Assembly: GCF_013415845.1 (NCBI RefSeq)
Contig: NZ_CP058907.1
Coordinates: 2,046,001-2,110,000 of the forward strand
Direction of reading: 5' to 3'
From: Rhodopseudomonas palustris
Lineage (GTDB): Bacteria > Pseudomonadota > Alphaproteobacteria > Rhizobiales > Xanthobacteraceae
Length of the DNA: 64,000 nt
The position numbers and the translations under genes were made by a program. Below, piece by piece: positions 26,095-33,956 of this stretch (the stretch's first letter is position 1; the number at the start of each line of letters is the position of its first letter). The notes under the pieces were generated by a model, which was given only the letters and a program-made list of their open reading frames with translations, made no database searches and was not told the origin of the DNA.

Positions 26095-26745
26095 TCAGGC
26101 CGCGTCCGTGACGCGTCGCCACCCCGGAAACGGGTCGGGCAGGTGACGGTAACTGTTCGGATCGAACGCCTCGGCGCTGGCCGGCTCGGCCAGGCAACGC
26201 TCCAGCATGGTGGTGATGCGGGCGCGGCTCATCGTCCCGAGCATGCCGATGAACACGATCTGCTGCCGCCGGGCAGCGGCGTCTGCAGGAATTCGTTGAA
26301 GCGCTCGGGGATCAGCGGCCGGCGCGCCTCCCAGACGAAGCTGGTGACGCCGTATTCGGCGTCCTCCGGCACGTGGTCGTCGAAGCCGTACAGCTCCTTG
26401 AACCACATCGGGTGCTGATGGGCGCGTTCGAAGTCGAACAGGCCGGTGTCGAAGATCTGGTCCGGCGACACCCGGCTGTAGTCGGTCTCGATCAGCCGGG
26501 CGTCGGGATTGAGCGCGTGGATGATGGCCCGCGCCGCCTCGTGCTGCGCGGGCGTGGCGTCCACGACCTTGTTCATGACAACGATGTCGGCGAACTCGAT
26601 CTATTCGACCAGCAGATTGACCAGGGTGCGCCCGTCGCCTTCGCCCGCGGTCTCGCCGCGGTCGGCGAGAAAATCGGTCGACGAATAGTCCTTCAGCAGG
26701 TGGACGGTGTCGACCACCGTCACCATGGCGATGTGCGGGCCGGCG
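26095..26745 (-). pseudogene. Remnant of a CobW/ZigA-type metal-chaperone GTPase
   Basis: Three frames together give part of a CobW-family (COG0523) protein. The N-terminal ~130 residues with the P-loop are absent. The remnant opens with MVTVVDTVHLLKDYSSTDFL. A TAG (minus strand, 26603-26601) interrupts LVNLLVE*IEFADIVVMNK where the family usually has glutamine. After FLQTPLPGG a frame shift joins directly to RRQQIVFIG, skipping roughly 80 residues that normally hold the second half of the C-terminal domain. The end (LPDPFPGWRR) is the usual C-terminus. At least three lesions mean the gene is dead. Confidence 0.85.
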
Positions 26746-26829
26746 AGGTGTCAAGCACGGCGCGGGGCGGGGACGAGCATCTTGTTTCGGCGGCTGCCTT
26801 GAAGACCGCCGACGCAGATTCCTCGCCCT

Positions 26830-28296
26830 CTACTGACGGGCGGGGCTCTTGCGCACGATCAAGGCAATGAGCGCGGCAGCGACGATGACGGCGGCGAGAT
26901 TGTAGATCATTGCGCCGGAGAAGGCGTCCGCGTAGCGCCCTGCCTGGGAGACGCCTTCGCCGGCATCCTTACCGAGAATCCCCACGAAGAATATGCCAAC
27001 AACGGAAACGCCGAAGGCTCCGCCGACCTGTTGCATGGTGGAAATAAAGCCGGCCGCCATTCCGGCATGACTTTCCTCGACATAGCCGATGACCAGATTG
27101 AGCAGCGGCGTCATCGACAGGCCCTGTCCGAAGCCGAACAGCACCAGAGGCGGCAGCAGGGCGAATATTCCAGCTCCGTCGCCGAGACCTGCGGCGGTCA
27201 CGATCAGCCAGCCGATGCCGGCTGCATAGACCAGCGTGCCACCGGCGATTGCGATGTTTCCGAAACGCGCCACCAGCTTCGGTGCGACCAGCGATGCCAC
27301 CACGAAACCGACGCTCGCCGGCGCGAACAGCGTGCCGGCCGCGAACGGCGTCAGACCGAGGCCGGACTGCACCAGCAGGGCGAAGCATAGAAACAGCGAT
27401 GTCGCTGTCGAATAGATCAGCAGCACCACCACAGACCCCACCGAGAAGCCGGTGTTGCGGAACAAGGTCAGATCAATGGCGGGATCGCCGCCGCGCCTTG
27501 CAACCAGATGCTCCCAGACGAGAAACGCCGTGAGCAGCACGACCGAGGCTGCCATGCTGGCCCATGTCCAGAGCGGCCAGCCGAGATTCGGGCCTTCGAG
27601 CAGAGGCAACAGCAGGAGCAGCAATCCCGCTGTCGCCAGTCCGATCCCGGGCCAATCGACGCCCATCGCGTCGGAAGAGCGCGATTCCGGGATGATCCGC
27701 GCCGATAGCAGCGCGATGATGCCTATCGGCAGGTTGATGAGGAAGATGATACGCCAGCCGAGGCCGAACAGGTCGCTTTCAACGATCAGGCCGCCGAAGA
27801 CCTGTCCGACGATGGCCGCCAGCCCCAATGTCATGCCGAGAAGTCCGAATGCCCGGCGGCGGCCAGCATCGTCGTACATGACACGTAGCAGCGCATAGAC
27901 CTGCGGAAACAGGATCGCGCCTGTCGCGCCTTGCAGAAGGCGGGCAACGATCAGGCTGGTGGCGTCGGGCGCGATGCCGCAGAGGAACGATGTGATCGCA
28001 AATCCGGCCATGCCGAGTGCGAACAGGCGACGTCTGCCATGGCGGTCGCCGAGCCGCCCGCCCGCGATCAGCAGCACGCCGAAGGCCAGTTCATATCCGG
28101 CGATGACGAAGCCGATTTCGGCAAAGCTCACACCAAGATCGGCCTGCATCGAGGGGATCGCGATGTTGACCACAAACAGGTCGAAGACGGTGATGAACCC
28201 GCCCAGCAACAGGATGGTCAGAGCCAGCGCCGAGGGGCGTGTTTTGGCGGCGGTCTGCGGGACATGCGATGTCGCAGGTGGGTGATCGACGGTCAT
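26830..28296 (-). CDS. MFS drug exporter, DHA2 (EmrB/QacA) type, 14 TM
   Basis: A 488-residue major facilitator of the 14-helix DHA2 family, which exports drugs or other amphipathic compounds by proton antiport. Motif A is seen in AGGRLGDRHGRRRLF (about residues 76-90). The N-terminal helix contains GGFITVFDLFVVNIAIPSM, typical of EmrB-like proteins. The start at 28296 is preferred over 28356 because it lies outside the repeat-rich promoter. It is divergent from an MmyB-type regulator 74 bases away, so the regulator probably controls it. GC is somewhat below the neighbours, consistent with acquisition. Confidence 0.88.
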   Translation of the reverse strand: MTVDHPPATSHVPQTAAKTRPSALALTILLLGGFITVFDLFVVNIAIPSMQADLGVSFAEIGFVIAGYELAFGVLLIAGGRLGDRHGRRRLFALGMAGFAITSFLCGIAPDATSLIVARLLQGATGAILFPQVYALLRVMYDDAGRRRAFGLLGMTLGLAAIVGQVFGGLIVESDLFGLGWRIIFLINLPIGIIALLSARIIPESRSSDAMGVDWPGIGLATAGLLLLLLPLLEGPNLGWPLWTWASMAASVVLLTAFLVWEHLVARRGGDPAIDLTLFRNTGFSVGSVVVLLIYSTATSLFLCFALLVQSGLGLTPFAAGTLFAPASVGFVVASLVAPKLVARFGNIAIAGGTLVYAAGIGWLIVTAAGLGDGAGIFALLPPLVLFGFGQGLSMTPLLNLVIGYVEESHAGMAAGFISTMQQVGGAFGVSVVGIFFVGILGKDAGEGVSQAGRYADAFSGAMIYNLAAVIVAAALIALIVRKSPARQ

Positions 28297-28340
28297 GGCA
28301 ACTCCAATGTGCTTGAAGTCGCTTCGCACGCGCATTAATC

Positions 28341-28373
28341 TATTACTATGGAGCAAATTATACTATTACTATG
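28341..28373. promoter_or_regulatory. Direct repeats in the MFS/MmyB divergent promoter
   Basis: TATTACTATG occurs at 28341-28350 and again at 28364-28373, the second including the regulator's own start codon. The repeats are 23 bases apart and the region is AT-rich in a GC-rich chromosome. Both divergent genes start within about 50 bases, so this is a good candidate for the binding site of the MmyB-type regulator. The ATG of the first copy is not in frame with a gene. Confidence 0.65.
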
Positions 28374-29222
28374 AGTGATACGCTGGATCATCGGCTGGAT
28401 CGCACGCGCGCCGAACTGGCGGATTTCTTACGGCGGCGGCGGGAAAGCCTTTCACCGCTCGATGTCGGTCTACCGGTCGGGAAACGGCGGCGGACGCCGG
28501 GGCTTCGCCGTGAGGAAGTCGCCGCCCTCGCGGGCGTTGGCCTCACCTGGTACACGTGGCTGGAACAGGGCCGTGCCATCAAGGTTTCGACGGCCTTTCT
28601 CGACAATGTGTCCCGCGTCCTGAAGCTGGATGAAATCGAGCGGCGGCATCTGTTTCTGCTCGCCCATCAGCGGCCGCCTGCAATGGCGGGACAGGCTTGG
28701 TGCGAGCTGCCGCCGCTGGTGCGCCGATTGCTCGACGATCTCACTCTGCGCCCATCCTATGTGCTGAACCTGCGATGGGATGTGATCGGCTGGAATGATG
28801 CAGCCGAACGTCTGTTCGGGTTCGAGCAGCGCGATCCTGCCGAATGCAATATGCTCTGGATGCTGTTCGCGGACGATCGGCTGAACGGCAGGATCGTGGA
28901 ATGGTCGGTTCAGGCTCCGCAAATTCTGGCGAGCTTTCGGCGGGATTTTGCGCGGTCCCCCGAGGATGAAAGCATGGTGGCGCTCGTCGAGTCGCTGGAG
29001 CAGGTCTCGCCTTCCTTCAGAAAGCTCTGGAACCAGCACGACGTGCATGGACGCTGCGAAGGCCGCCGAAGCTTCATGATCGACGGCCGGGGGCCGGTGG
29101 CGTTCGATCATGCATCCTTCATCGTCGATGAGGAAAAGCACCTCCGCCTTGTGTTCTATGCGGCAGCGGATCACGGAGATGTTGCAGCAGCTCTTCACGC
29201 TGGAAGAGGCCGGCCCCTATAA
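28371..29222 (+). CDS. MmyB-type HTH transcriptional regulator
   Basis: A 283-residue regulator with an XRE helix-turn-helix (about residues 15-90, including TPGLRREEVAALAGVGLTWY) and a C-terminal MmyB-like PAS-fold ligand domain (from about 110: RPSYVLNLRWDVIGWNDAA, then PSFRKLWNQHDV). This class was first noted near the methylenomycin cluster and commonly sits beside a divergent reductase or exporter it represses. Here it faces an MFS exporter across a short promoter with direct repeats. The ligand is unknown. The domain usually binds a hydrophobic molecule such as a fatty acid. Confidence 0.9.
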   Translation: MSDTLDHRLDRTRAELADFLRRRRESLSPLDVGLPVGKRRRTPGLRREEVAALAGVGLTWYTWLEQGRAIKVSTAFLDNVSRVLKLDEIERRHLFLLAHQRPPAMAGQAWCELPPLVRRLLDDLTLRPSYVLNLRWDVIGWNDAAERLFGFEQRDPAECNMLWMLFADDRLNGRIVEWSVQAPQILASFRRDFARSPEDESMVALVESLEQVSPSFRKLWNQHDVHGRCEGRRSFMIDGRGPVAFDHASFIVDEEKHLRLVFYAAADHGDVAAALHAGRGRPL

Positions 29223-29318
29223 GCCCTCGATAGGGGGCTCAGGGCACTTAGCTCATACGAACAGCGACCAGGTGTAGATCCCCGGCCGACGCAAGGCAGC
29301 CGACGCAGAGCAGCCGGC

Positions 29319-29340
29319 GCGAGGCCGTGACCGGCCTCGC
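29319..29340. terminator. Perfect hairpin between the MmyB regulator and ferritin-like genes
   Basis: GCGAGGCCG and CGGCCTCGC form a perfect 9-bp stem with a TGAC loop. It lies 97 bases after the regulator stop and 45 bases beyond the stop of the convergent ferritin-like gene, so it may serve as a shared terminator. There is no strong T run on either strand, which lowers confidence. Confidence 0.5.
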
Positions 29341-29385
29341 GTGGTTGGGTTCGGGAGTGAGCGCGGGCGATCGGGCTACCGGGCT

Positions 29386-29874
29386 TCAGAACGGCACGAT
29401 TTCCATCGGCAGCGGCTTGCCGGCCTTATGCAGCGCGATCCAGCGGTGCAGCTCGGCGACGTGGCCGCTTTCTTCCTCGACGAATTCCTTCGCCAGCATC
29501 TTGATCTCGGGATTGTCGGTGGTGTCGAGGACGTTCTTGTACCAGTCGAACGCACCGGTCTCCGCTTCCAGCGCGATCTGCAGCGCGAGGTCGCGGCCGA
29601 TGAACGGGTCGGTGCCCCAGATCGCGGCGGCTTCCGGGCTTTCCAGGCCCGGCCATTTGAAATCGCCGGGCTCCATCTGCGGGATGTCGCGGAAGCCGGC
29701 GCGGGCCTGCGCGTCGGCCTGATGCATCCGCGAGTAGTCCGCGAGCTGGCGGAACAGCTTCGATACTTCCTTGTTGCCGCAACTATCCATCGCGTCGGCG
29801 AGCTGACCGAACCGCAGCGCGGCTTCCTGCTCCAGCTTGATCGAATGCGCCAGAAACTCTTCGACTGTTTCCAT
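29386..29874 (-). CDS. Ferritin-like (rubrerythrin-type four-helix) protein
   Basis: A 162-residue protein with a ferritin-like four-helix bundle. Likely di-iron ligands are Glu17 in KLEQEAALRF, His51 in YSRMHQAD, Glu103/Glu105 in ALEAETGAF, and Glu134 with His138 in EFVEEESGHVAEL (an ExxH pair). It is homologous to the C-terminal half of the next gene: both share W-P-(G/D) then a (S/T)PE...W segment before helix 3. AGGAGA precedes the ATG at 29874. It begins 53 bases after the fusion gene, so they form one operon. Likely roles are iron storage, peroxide reduction or oxygen scavenging. No C-terminal rubredoxin domain is present. Confidence 0.85.
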   Translation of the reverse strand: METVEEFLAHSIKLEQEAALRFGQLADAMDSCGNKEVSKLFRQLADYSRMHQADAQARAGFRDIPQMEPGDFKWPGLESPEAAAIWGTDPFIGRDLALQIALEAETGAFDWYKNVLDTTDNPEIKMLAKEFVEEESGHVAELHRWIALHKAGKPLPMEIVPF

Positions 29875-29927
29875 CGTCGTCTCTCCTTGTTCGGCCGTCG
29901 CCGGGGTGGCGACGGCCGTCGCTGTCG

Positions 29928-30836
29928 TCAGGCGTTCTCCGCAGCCTTGGCGGCGTGCTTGAGCGACCATTCCTCCTGGGTGATCCAGGCCTCGAGAATG
30001 CGGACGTGCTCGGCTTCTTCGTTGACGAATTCCTTGGCCGCCGCGGCGACCTCGGACGACTTGGTGGTGGCTTCGACCGCACGATAAAACTCGTAGCCGC
30101 GGCGCTCGCCCTGCAGCGCCGCCTTCAGCGCGCCGAGACGGGTGAGCGTGGTGTCCGAGGCCCACACCGCGGCGCGCTCCGGCGTCGCGTGGTCGGGCCA
30201 GGCGTAGTCCGGCGGCACGCTCTTGCTGAGGTCGATGCTGCCGGCGCGCGACTTCACTTCGGCCAGATGCAGCCGCGAGAACTCGGCGAGCTGCGCGAAC
30301 AGCTTCGCCACCGGCGCGTTGCCGGCGTCCGCCATCGCCTTGGCGAGGCTGTCGTAGTGCAGCGCGGCGTCTTCCTCGACCTTGGCAGCGTAGCTGAAGA
30401 ATTCCTGCGGGGTGTTGATCTCCATGCCGCCCTTGTAGTGCGCGGCGGCCGGCGTCACCGCGAGGCGCTGCGGCTTGGTCTTGTCGCCCTCGAACTTGAC
30501 CAGGATGTCTTCGTTGCGGACGAAGCACTGGCAGGCGAGGCGGTAGCGCGGCGGGATGTCGTTGACTTCGGCGTCGACGATCTCCTCCTTGGTGATCTTG
30601 CCAAGCTGGCGCAGCACTTCCTTTTCCTTTTCGGTCAGCGCCACCGCAGCTTTGGCCTTCGGATTGAAGTGCTCGACTTGCACCAGGCAGGAGCCGCATT
30701 CGCCATCCTGACAGTCGAACGGGATCGGAATGCTGTGCGATTTCGCAACCGCCAGAATGGTCCCGCGATCGCCCGCCACCGCATACACGGTCACGTCCTT
30801 GGCCATAACCGGGGACGAGAAGGTAATATTCGCCAC
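29928..30836 (-). CDS. [2Fe-2S] ferredoxin fused to a ferritin-like domain
   Basis: A 302-residue two-domain protein. Residues 10-115 are a plant-type [2Fe-2S] ferredoxin: Cys42, Cys47 and Cys50 in FDCQDGECGSC and Cys102 in YRLACQCF. The gap of 51 residues before the last cysteine is longer than the usual ~29. From about 138 a ferritin-like bundle follows, with candidate di-iron ligands Glu154/155, His190/Glu193, Glu244, and Glu274 with His277. The start is GTG at 30836 with AGGAGA upstream. Built-in electron delivery to a di-iron site is the natural reading. Iron release, peroxide or oxygen reduction, or nitrogenase support are possible. The promoter region has sigma-54 and NifA-type motifs. 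Confidence 0.88.
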   Translation of the reverse strand: MANITFSSPVMAKDVTVYAVAGDRGTILAVAKSHSIPIPFDCQDGECGSCLVQVEHFNPKAKAAVALTEKEKEVLRQLGKITKEEIVDAEVNDIPPRYRLACQCFVRNEDILVKFEGDKTKPQRLAVTPAAAHYKGGMEINTPQEFFSYAAKVEEDAALHYDSLAKAMADAGNAPVAKLFAQLAEFSRLHLAEVKSRAGSIDLSKSVPPDYAWPDHATPERAAVWASDTTLTRLGALKAALQGERRGYEFYRAVEATTKSSEVAAAAKEFVNEEAEHVRILEAWITQEEWSLKHAAKAAENA

Positions 30837-30899
30837 GTCGTACTCTCCTGTCGTCAGGGGTTGATCGACGCCGTGCCGGCGCCCTCCGGCTGCCCCTTG

Positions 30900-30914
30900 G
30901 CAAGAACCAGGCCA
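30900..30914 (-). promoter_or_regulatory. Candidate sigma-54 (-24/-12) promoter of the ferredoxin-ferritin operon
   Basis: On the minus strand the sequence is TGGCCTGGTTCTTGC. Against the consensus TGGCACG-N4-TTGC, 9 of 11 fixed positions match, including the invariant GG and GC with the exact 10-base spacing. It ends about 64 bases before the GTG start of the fusion gene. The combination with the TGT-N10-ACA site at 31001 is what makes it credible. Confidence 0.7.
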
Positions 30915-30923
30915 CGCACGATC

Positions 30924-30942
30924 ACTAAGTAATTCAGTTAGT
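30924..30942. promoter_or_regulatory. Imperfect 19-bp palindrome upstream of the -24/-12 element
   Basis: ACTAAGTAATTCAGTTAGT has perfect 5-base arms (ACTAA/TTAGT) and further symmetric positions inside. It sits in a short AT-rich island just upstream of the proposed -24 element. It could be a second regulator's site, or only the flexible DNA that sigma-54 promoters often have for IHF bending. Confidence 0.4.
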
Positions 30943-31000
30943 TGCAGCGGTGGGGCAGGGGGTTGTCGCGACTAAAGGCGGATCGGATTCCCGACACGAA

Positions 31001-31016
31001 TGTACGAACGGCGACA
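31001..31016. promoter_or_regulatory. NifA-type upstream activator site (TGT-N10-ACA)
   Basis: TGT at 31001-31003 and ACA at 31014-31016 with exactly ten bases between, the NifA recognition pattern. It lies about 105 bases upstream of the proposed -12 element, within the normal range for NifA sites. Six fixed bases will occur by chance about once per 4 kb, so the site only carries weight together with the sigma-54 promoter. degP begins about 190 bases away on the other strand. Confidence 0.55.
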
Positions 31017-31204
31017 ATTCCGCGGCCCGGAGCAGGGCGGGAAGCGACCATCCGTCGCGGCCTCTGGGGGCCGAATACCACCAAAATTACAAAAGTTTAA
31101 TTCCCTCGCCAGAGCCCCGTAAGGCGGCGGGCCCCATCTTCCGAAGCAACGGTGCTGATCAGTTCCGCACCTTCAGTTTCAACTGGTCTTCGGAGACTCC
31201 CGCA

Positions 31205-32776
31205 ATGCACGATCGTCGCCCCGTCCTGTCCACGCAGTCTTCGCACCGGCCCCAGTCGAGGTCGTTGCTGTCGGCGCGCAAGTTCGCGCTGATGGCTTCG
31301 GTCGTCGCCGGTCTCGGCGCGGGGGCTTTCGGGCTCGGCAACGGTTCGTTCGATCTGATCGCCACTCCGGCGCATGCGCAGCAGGTCAGCGCCAACGTTC
31401 AGCCGGCGCAGCAGCCGGTCGGTTTCGCCGACATCGTCGACAAGGTGAAGCCGTCGGTGATCTCGGTGAAGGTCAACATCGCCGACAAGATGGCCAAGAA
31501 CGAAGACCGCGAGGATTTCTCGTTCCCGCCCGGCTCGCCGATGGAGCGGTTCTTCCGCCGGTTCGGCGGCGAGATGCCTCCCGGCCTGCGCGGCCATCGC
31601 GGCGGCGGCATGATCACCGGCCAGGGCTCGGGCTTCTTCATCTCGGCCGACGGCTATGCGGTGACCAACAATCACGTGGTCGAAGGCGCCGACAAGGTCG
31701 AAGTCACCACCGACGACGGCAAGACCTACAAGGCCAAGGTGATCGGCAATGATCCGCGCACCGACTTGGCGCTGATCAAGGTCGAAGGCGGTTCGAGCTT
31801 CCCCTACGCCAAGCTGTCGGAAGGCAAGCCGCGGATCGGTGACTGGGTGCTGGCGGTCGGCAATCCGTTCGGCCTCGGCGGCACCGTGACGGCCGGCATC
31901 GTCTCGGCGATGGGCCGCGACATCGGCAACGGTCCGTACGACGATTTCATCCAGATCGACGCGCCGGTGAACAAGGGCAACTCCGGTGGCCCGGCGTTCA
32001 ACACCGCGGGCGAAGTGGTCGGCGTCAACACCGCGATCTACTCGCCGTCGGGCGGCAGCATCGGCATCGCGTTCTCGATCCCGGCCAACACCGTCAAGGC
32101 GGTGGTCGAGCAGCTCAAGGATCGCGGCTCGGTGAGCCGTGGCTGGATCGGCGTGCAGGTGCAGCCGGTGACGCCGGAGATCGCCGACAGCCTCGGCCTG
32201 AAGAAGGCGGAAGGCGCGCTGGTCGCCGAGCCGCAGTCGAACGGTCCGGCCGCCAAGGCCGGCATCGAATCCGGCGACGTGATCGTCGCGGTCGATGGCA
32301 CGTCGGTGAAGGACGCTCGCGAACTGGCCCGCACCATCGGTGCGTTCGCGCCGGGGCATGCGGTCAAGCTCACCGTGTTCCACAAGGGCAAGGAGCGTGA
32401 GCTGACGCTGACGCTCGGCGAGCTGCCGAACAAGATCGAAGCCAGCAACAACACCGACCGCGGTGATCGCGGTGGAGCCAACCAGGGCCTCGACCTGCCC
32501 AAGCTCGGCCTGACGCTGGCTCCGGCCAGCTCGGTCGCCGGTGCCGGCAAGGATGGCGTGGTGGTGACTGACGTCGATCCGAAGGGTGCCGCAGCCGACC
32601 GCGGCTTCAAGGAAGGCGATGTGATCCTCGAGGTCGCCGGCAAGAACGTGTCGAGCCCGGCGGACGTCCGCGACGTGCTCGCTACGGCGAAGACCGAAAA
32701 CAAGAACAGCGTGCTGGTCCGGGTACGCAGCGGCGGCGCCTCGCGCTTCGTCGCCCTCCCGATCGCCAAGGGCTGA
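31205..32776 (+). CDS. degP: Periplasmic serine protease DegP/HtrA (Do family)
   Basis: A 523-residue Do-type protease that degrades or refolds damaged envelope proteins. The ATG at 31205 gives a signal sequence (basic start, LMASVVAGLGAGAFG, ending ATPAHAQ at about 60). The catalytic triad is His157 in NNHVVEGAD, Asp187 in RTDLALIKVE and Ser260 in KGNSGGPAFN. Two PDZ domains follow (about 310-400 and 430-515). An LA-loop-like segment FSFPPGSPMERFFRRFGGE precedes the histidine. In rhizobia degP follows ccmH and precedes a two-component regulator. Here the second neighbour is kept. Confidence 0.94.
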   Translation: MHDRRPVLSTQSSHRPQSRSLLSARKFALMASVVAGLGAGAFGLGNGSFDLIATPAHAQQVSANVQPAQQPVGFADIVDKVKPSVISVKVNIADKMAKNEDREDFSFPPGSPMERFFRRFGGEMPPGLRGHRGGGMITGQGSGFFISADGYAVTNNHVVEGADKVEVTTDDGKTYKAKVIGNDPRTDLALIKVEGGSSFPYAKLSEGKPRIGDWVLAVGNPFGLGGTVTAGIVSAMGRDIGNGPYDDFIQIDAPVNKGNSGGPAFNTAGEVVGVNTAIYSPSGGSIGIAFSIPANTVKAVVEQLKDRGSVSRGWIGVQVQPVTPEIADSLGLKKAEGALVAEPQSNGPAAKAGIESGDVIVAVDGTSVKDARELARTIGAFAPGHAVKLTVFHKGKERELTLTLGELPNKIEASNNTDRGDRGGANQGLDLPKLGLTLAPASSVAGAGKDGVVVTDVDPKGAAADRGFKEGDVILEVAGKNVSSPADVRDVLATAKTENKNSVLVRVRSGGASRFVALPIAKG

Positions 32777-33053
32777 TCGCCCGCGCTGAGAAATTGGAGA
32801 GTGTCGCCGGCAATCGTCGCCCCCAGCCGACGGCGCTATCCCGGGGACGGGTCGCAACCCCGCTCGTCCCCGCCTTTACACCTTCCGGAAGGAGTTCAGC
32901 CCCCCTCCGTCGGAAGGTCTAGGCGGGCGGTGGAGTCCCCCAGCTCCATCGCCCGTTCCCCCTCCGGGGCCCGATCGAGCCGCCTTGCAAGGAGGCTGAA
33001 GCCGCGTCATGTTGCATCAGAGCCCGCAGAGTTTGAAGAAATCCGACAGCAAT

Positions 33054-33734
33054 ATGCGTCTGTTGATCATCGAGGATGACCGCGAATCCGCCGACTATCT
33101 GGTCAAGGCGTTTCGCGAGGTCGGCCACATCGCCGATCTCGCCAGCGATGGCGAAGAGGGCCTCGCGATGGCGGAGAGCGGCGACTACGACGTGCTGGTG
33201 GTCGATCGCATGCTGCCGAAGCGCGACGGCCTGTCGGTGATCGGAAGCCTGCGTGACAAAGGAAATCGCACGCCGGTGCTGATCCTGTCCGCGCTCGGCC
33301 AGGTCGACGACCGTATCAAGGGCCTGCGTGCCGGCGGCGACGACTATCTGCCGAAGCCCTACGCCTTCGCGGAACTGCTGGCGCGCGTCGAGGTGCTGTC
33401 GCGCCGTCACGGCGGCCCGGCGGAAGAGACCAGCTACCGCGTCGCCGATCTCGAACTCGACCGTCTGTCGCATCGCGTCACCCGCGGCGGCGAGGAGCTG
33501 ACGCTGCAGCCGCGCGAATTCAGACTGCTCGAATATCTGATGAAGCACGCCGGGCAGGTGGTGACCCGCACCATGCTGCTGGAGAACGTCTGGGATTATC
33601 ACTTCGATCCGCAGACTAACGTCATCGACGTCCACATCTCCCGGCTGCGTTCGAAGATCGACAAGGGCTTCGATCACCCGCTGCTGCACACCATCCGCGG
33701 CGCCGGCTACATGATCCGCGACGGGCTGCGCTGA
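33054..33734 (+). CDS. OmpR-type response regulator
   Basis: A 226-residue regulator. I chose the ATG at 33054 (MRLLIIEDDRESADYL) over 33009 because it begins with the first strand of the receiver. The phosphoacceptor aspartate is in VLVVDRMLPKRDG (about 51), the conserved lysine in DYLPKPYAF (about 101), and the winged helix ends with HISRLRSKIDKG and HTIRGAGYMIRDG. The probable cognate kinase is at 35468, after a chemoreceptor gene. The pair before glnE is a conserved arrangement in this group. The signal is unknown. Confidence 0.9.
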   Translation: MRLLIIEDDRESADYLVKAFREVGHIADLASDGEEGLAMAESGDYDVLVVDRMLPKRDGLSVIGSLRDKGNRTPVLILSALGQVDDRIKGLRAGGDDYLPKPYAFAELLARVEVLSRRHGGPAEETSYRVADLELDRLSHRVTRGGEELTLQPREFRLLEYLMKHAGQVVTRTMLLENVWDYHFDPQTNVIDVHISRLRSKIDKGFDHPLLHTIRGAGYMIRDGLR

Positions 33735-33956
33735 GCTTCGCTCAGCGCCTCGTGACGCCGGCAGCGCCGTTCTCGCGACCCCGCTCGAGCGATGCCCAGA
33801 GGACCGCACCCCTTTAGATGCTGGCGGTGTTCGGTGCCGGCGGTTTACCGACGTTGCACTACCTCCGTAGTGTTTCTTGGTATCTAAATACGGCCGAGCT
33901 ATCGTTTCTTAACTTTCGCATGCGAACGTCCCGCAAACTCACTGCAGATCAGGGAT

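Noticed and set aside
26229..26576. A 115-residue intact minus-strand gene
   Set aside because: It is the middle piece of the broken CobW-type gene. It starts at an internal methionine after the in-frame TAG and ends in a frame shift.
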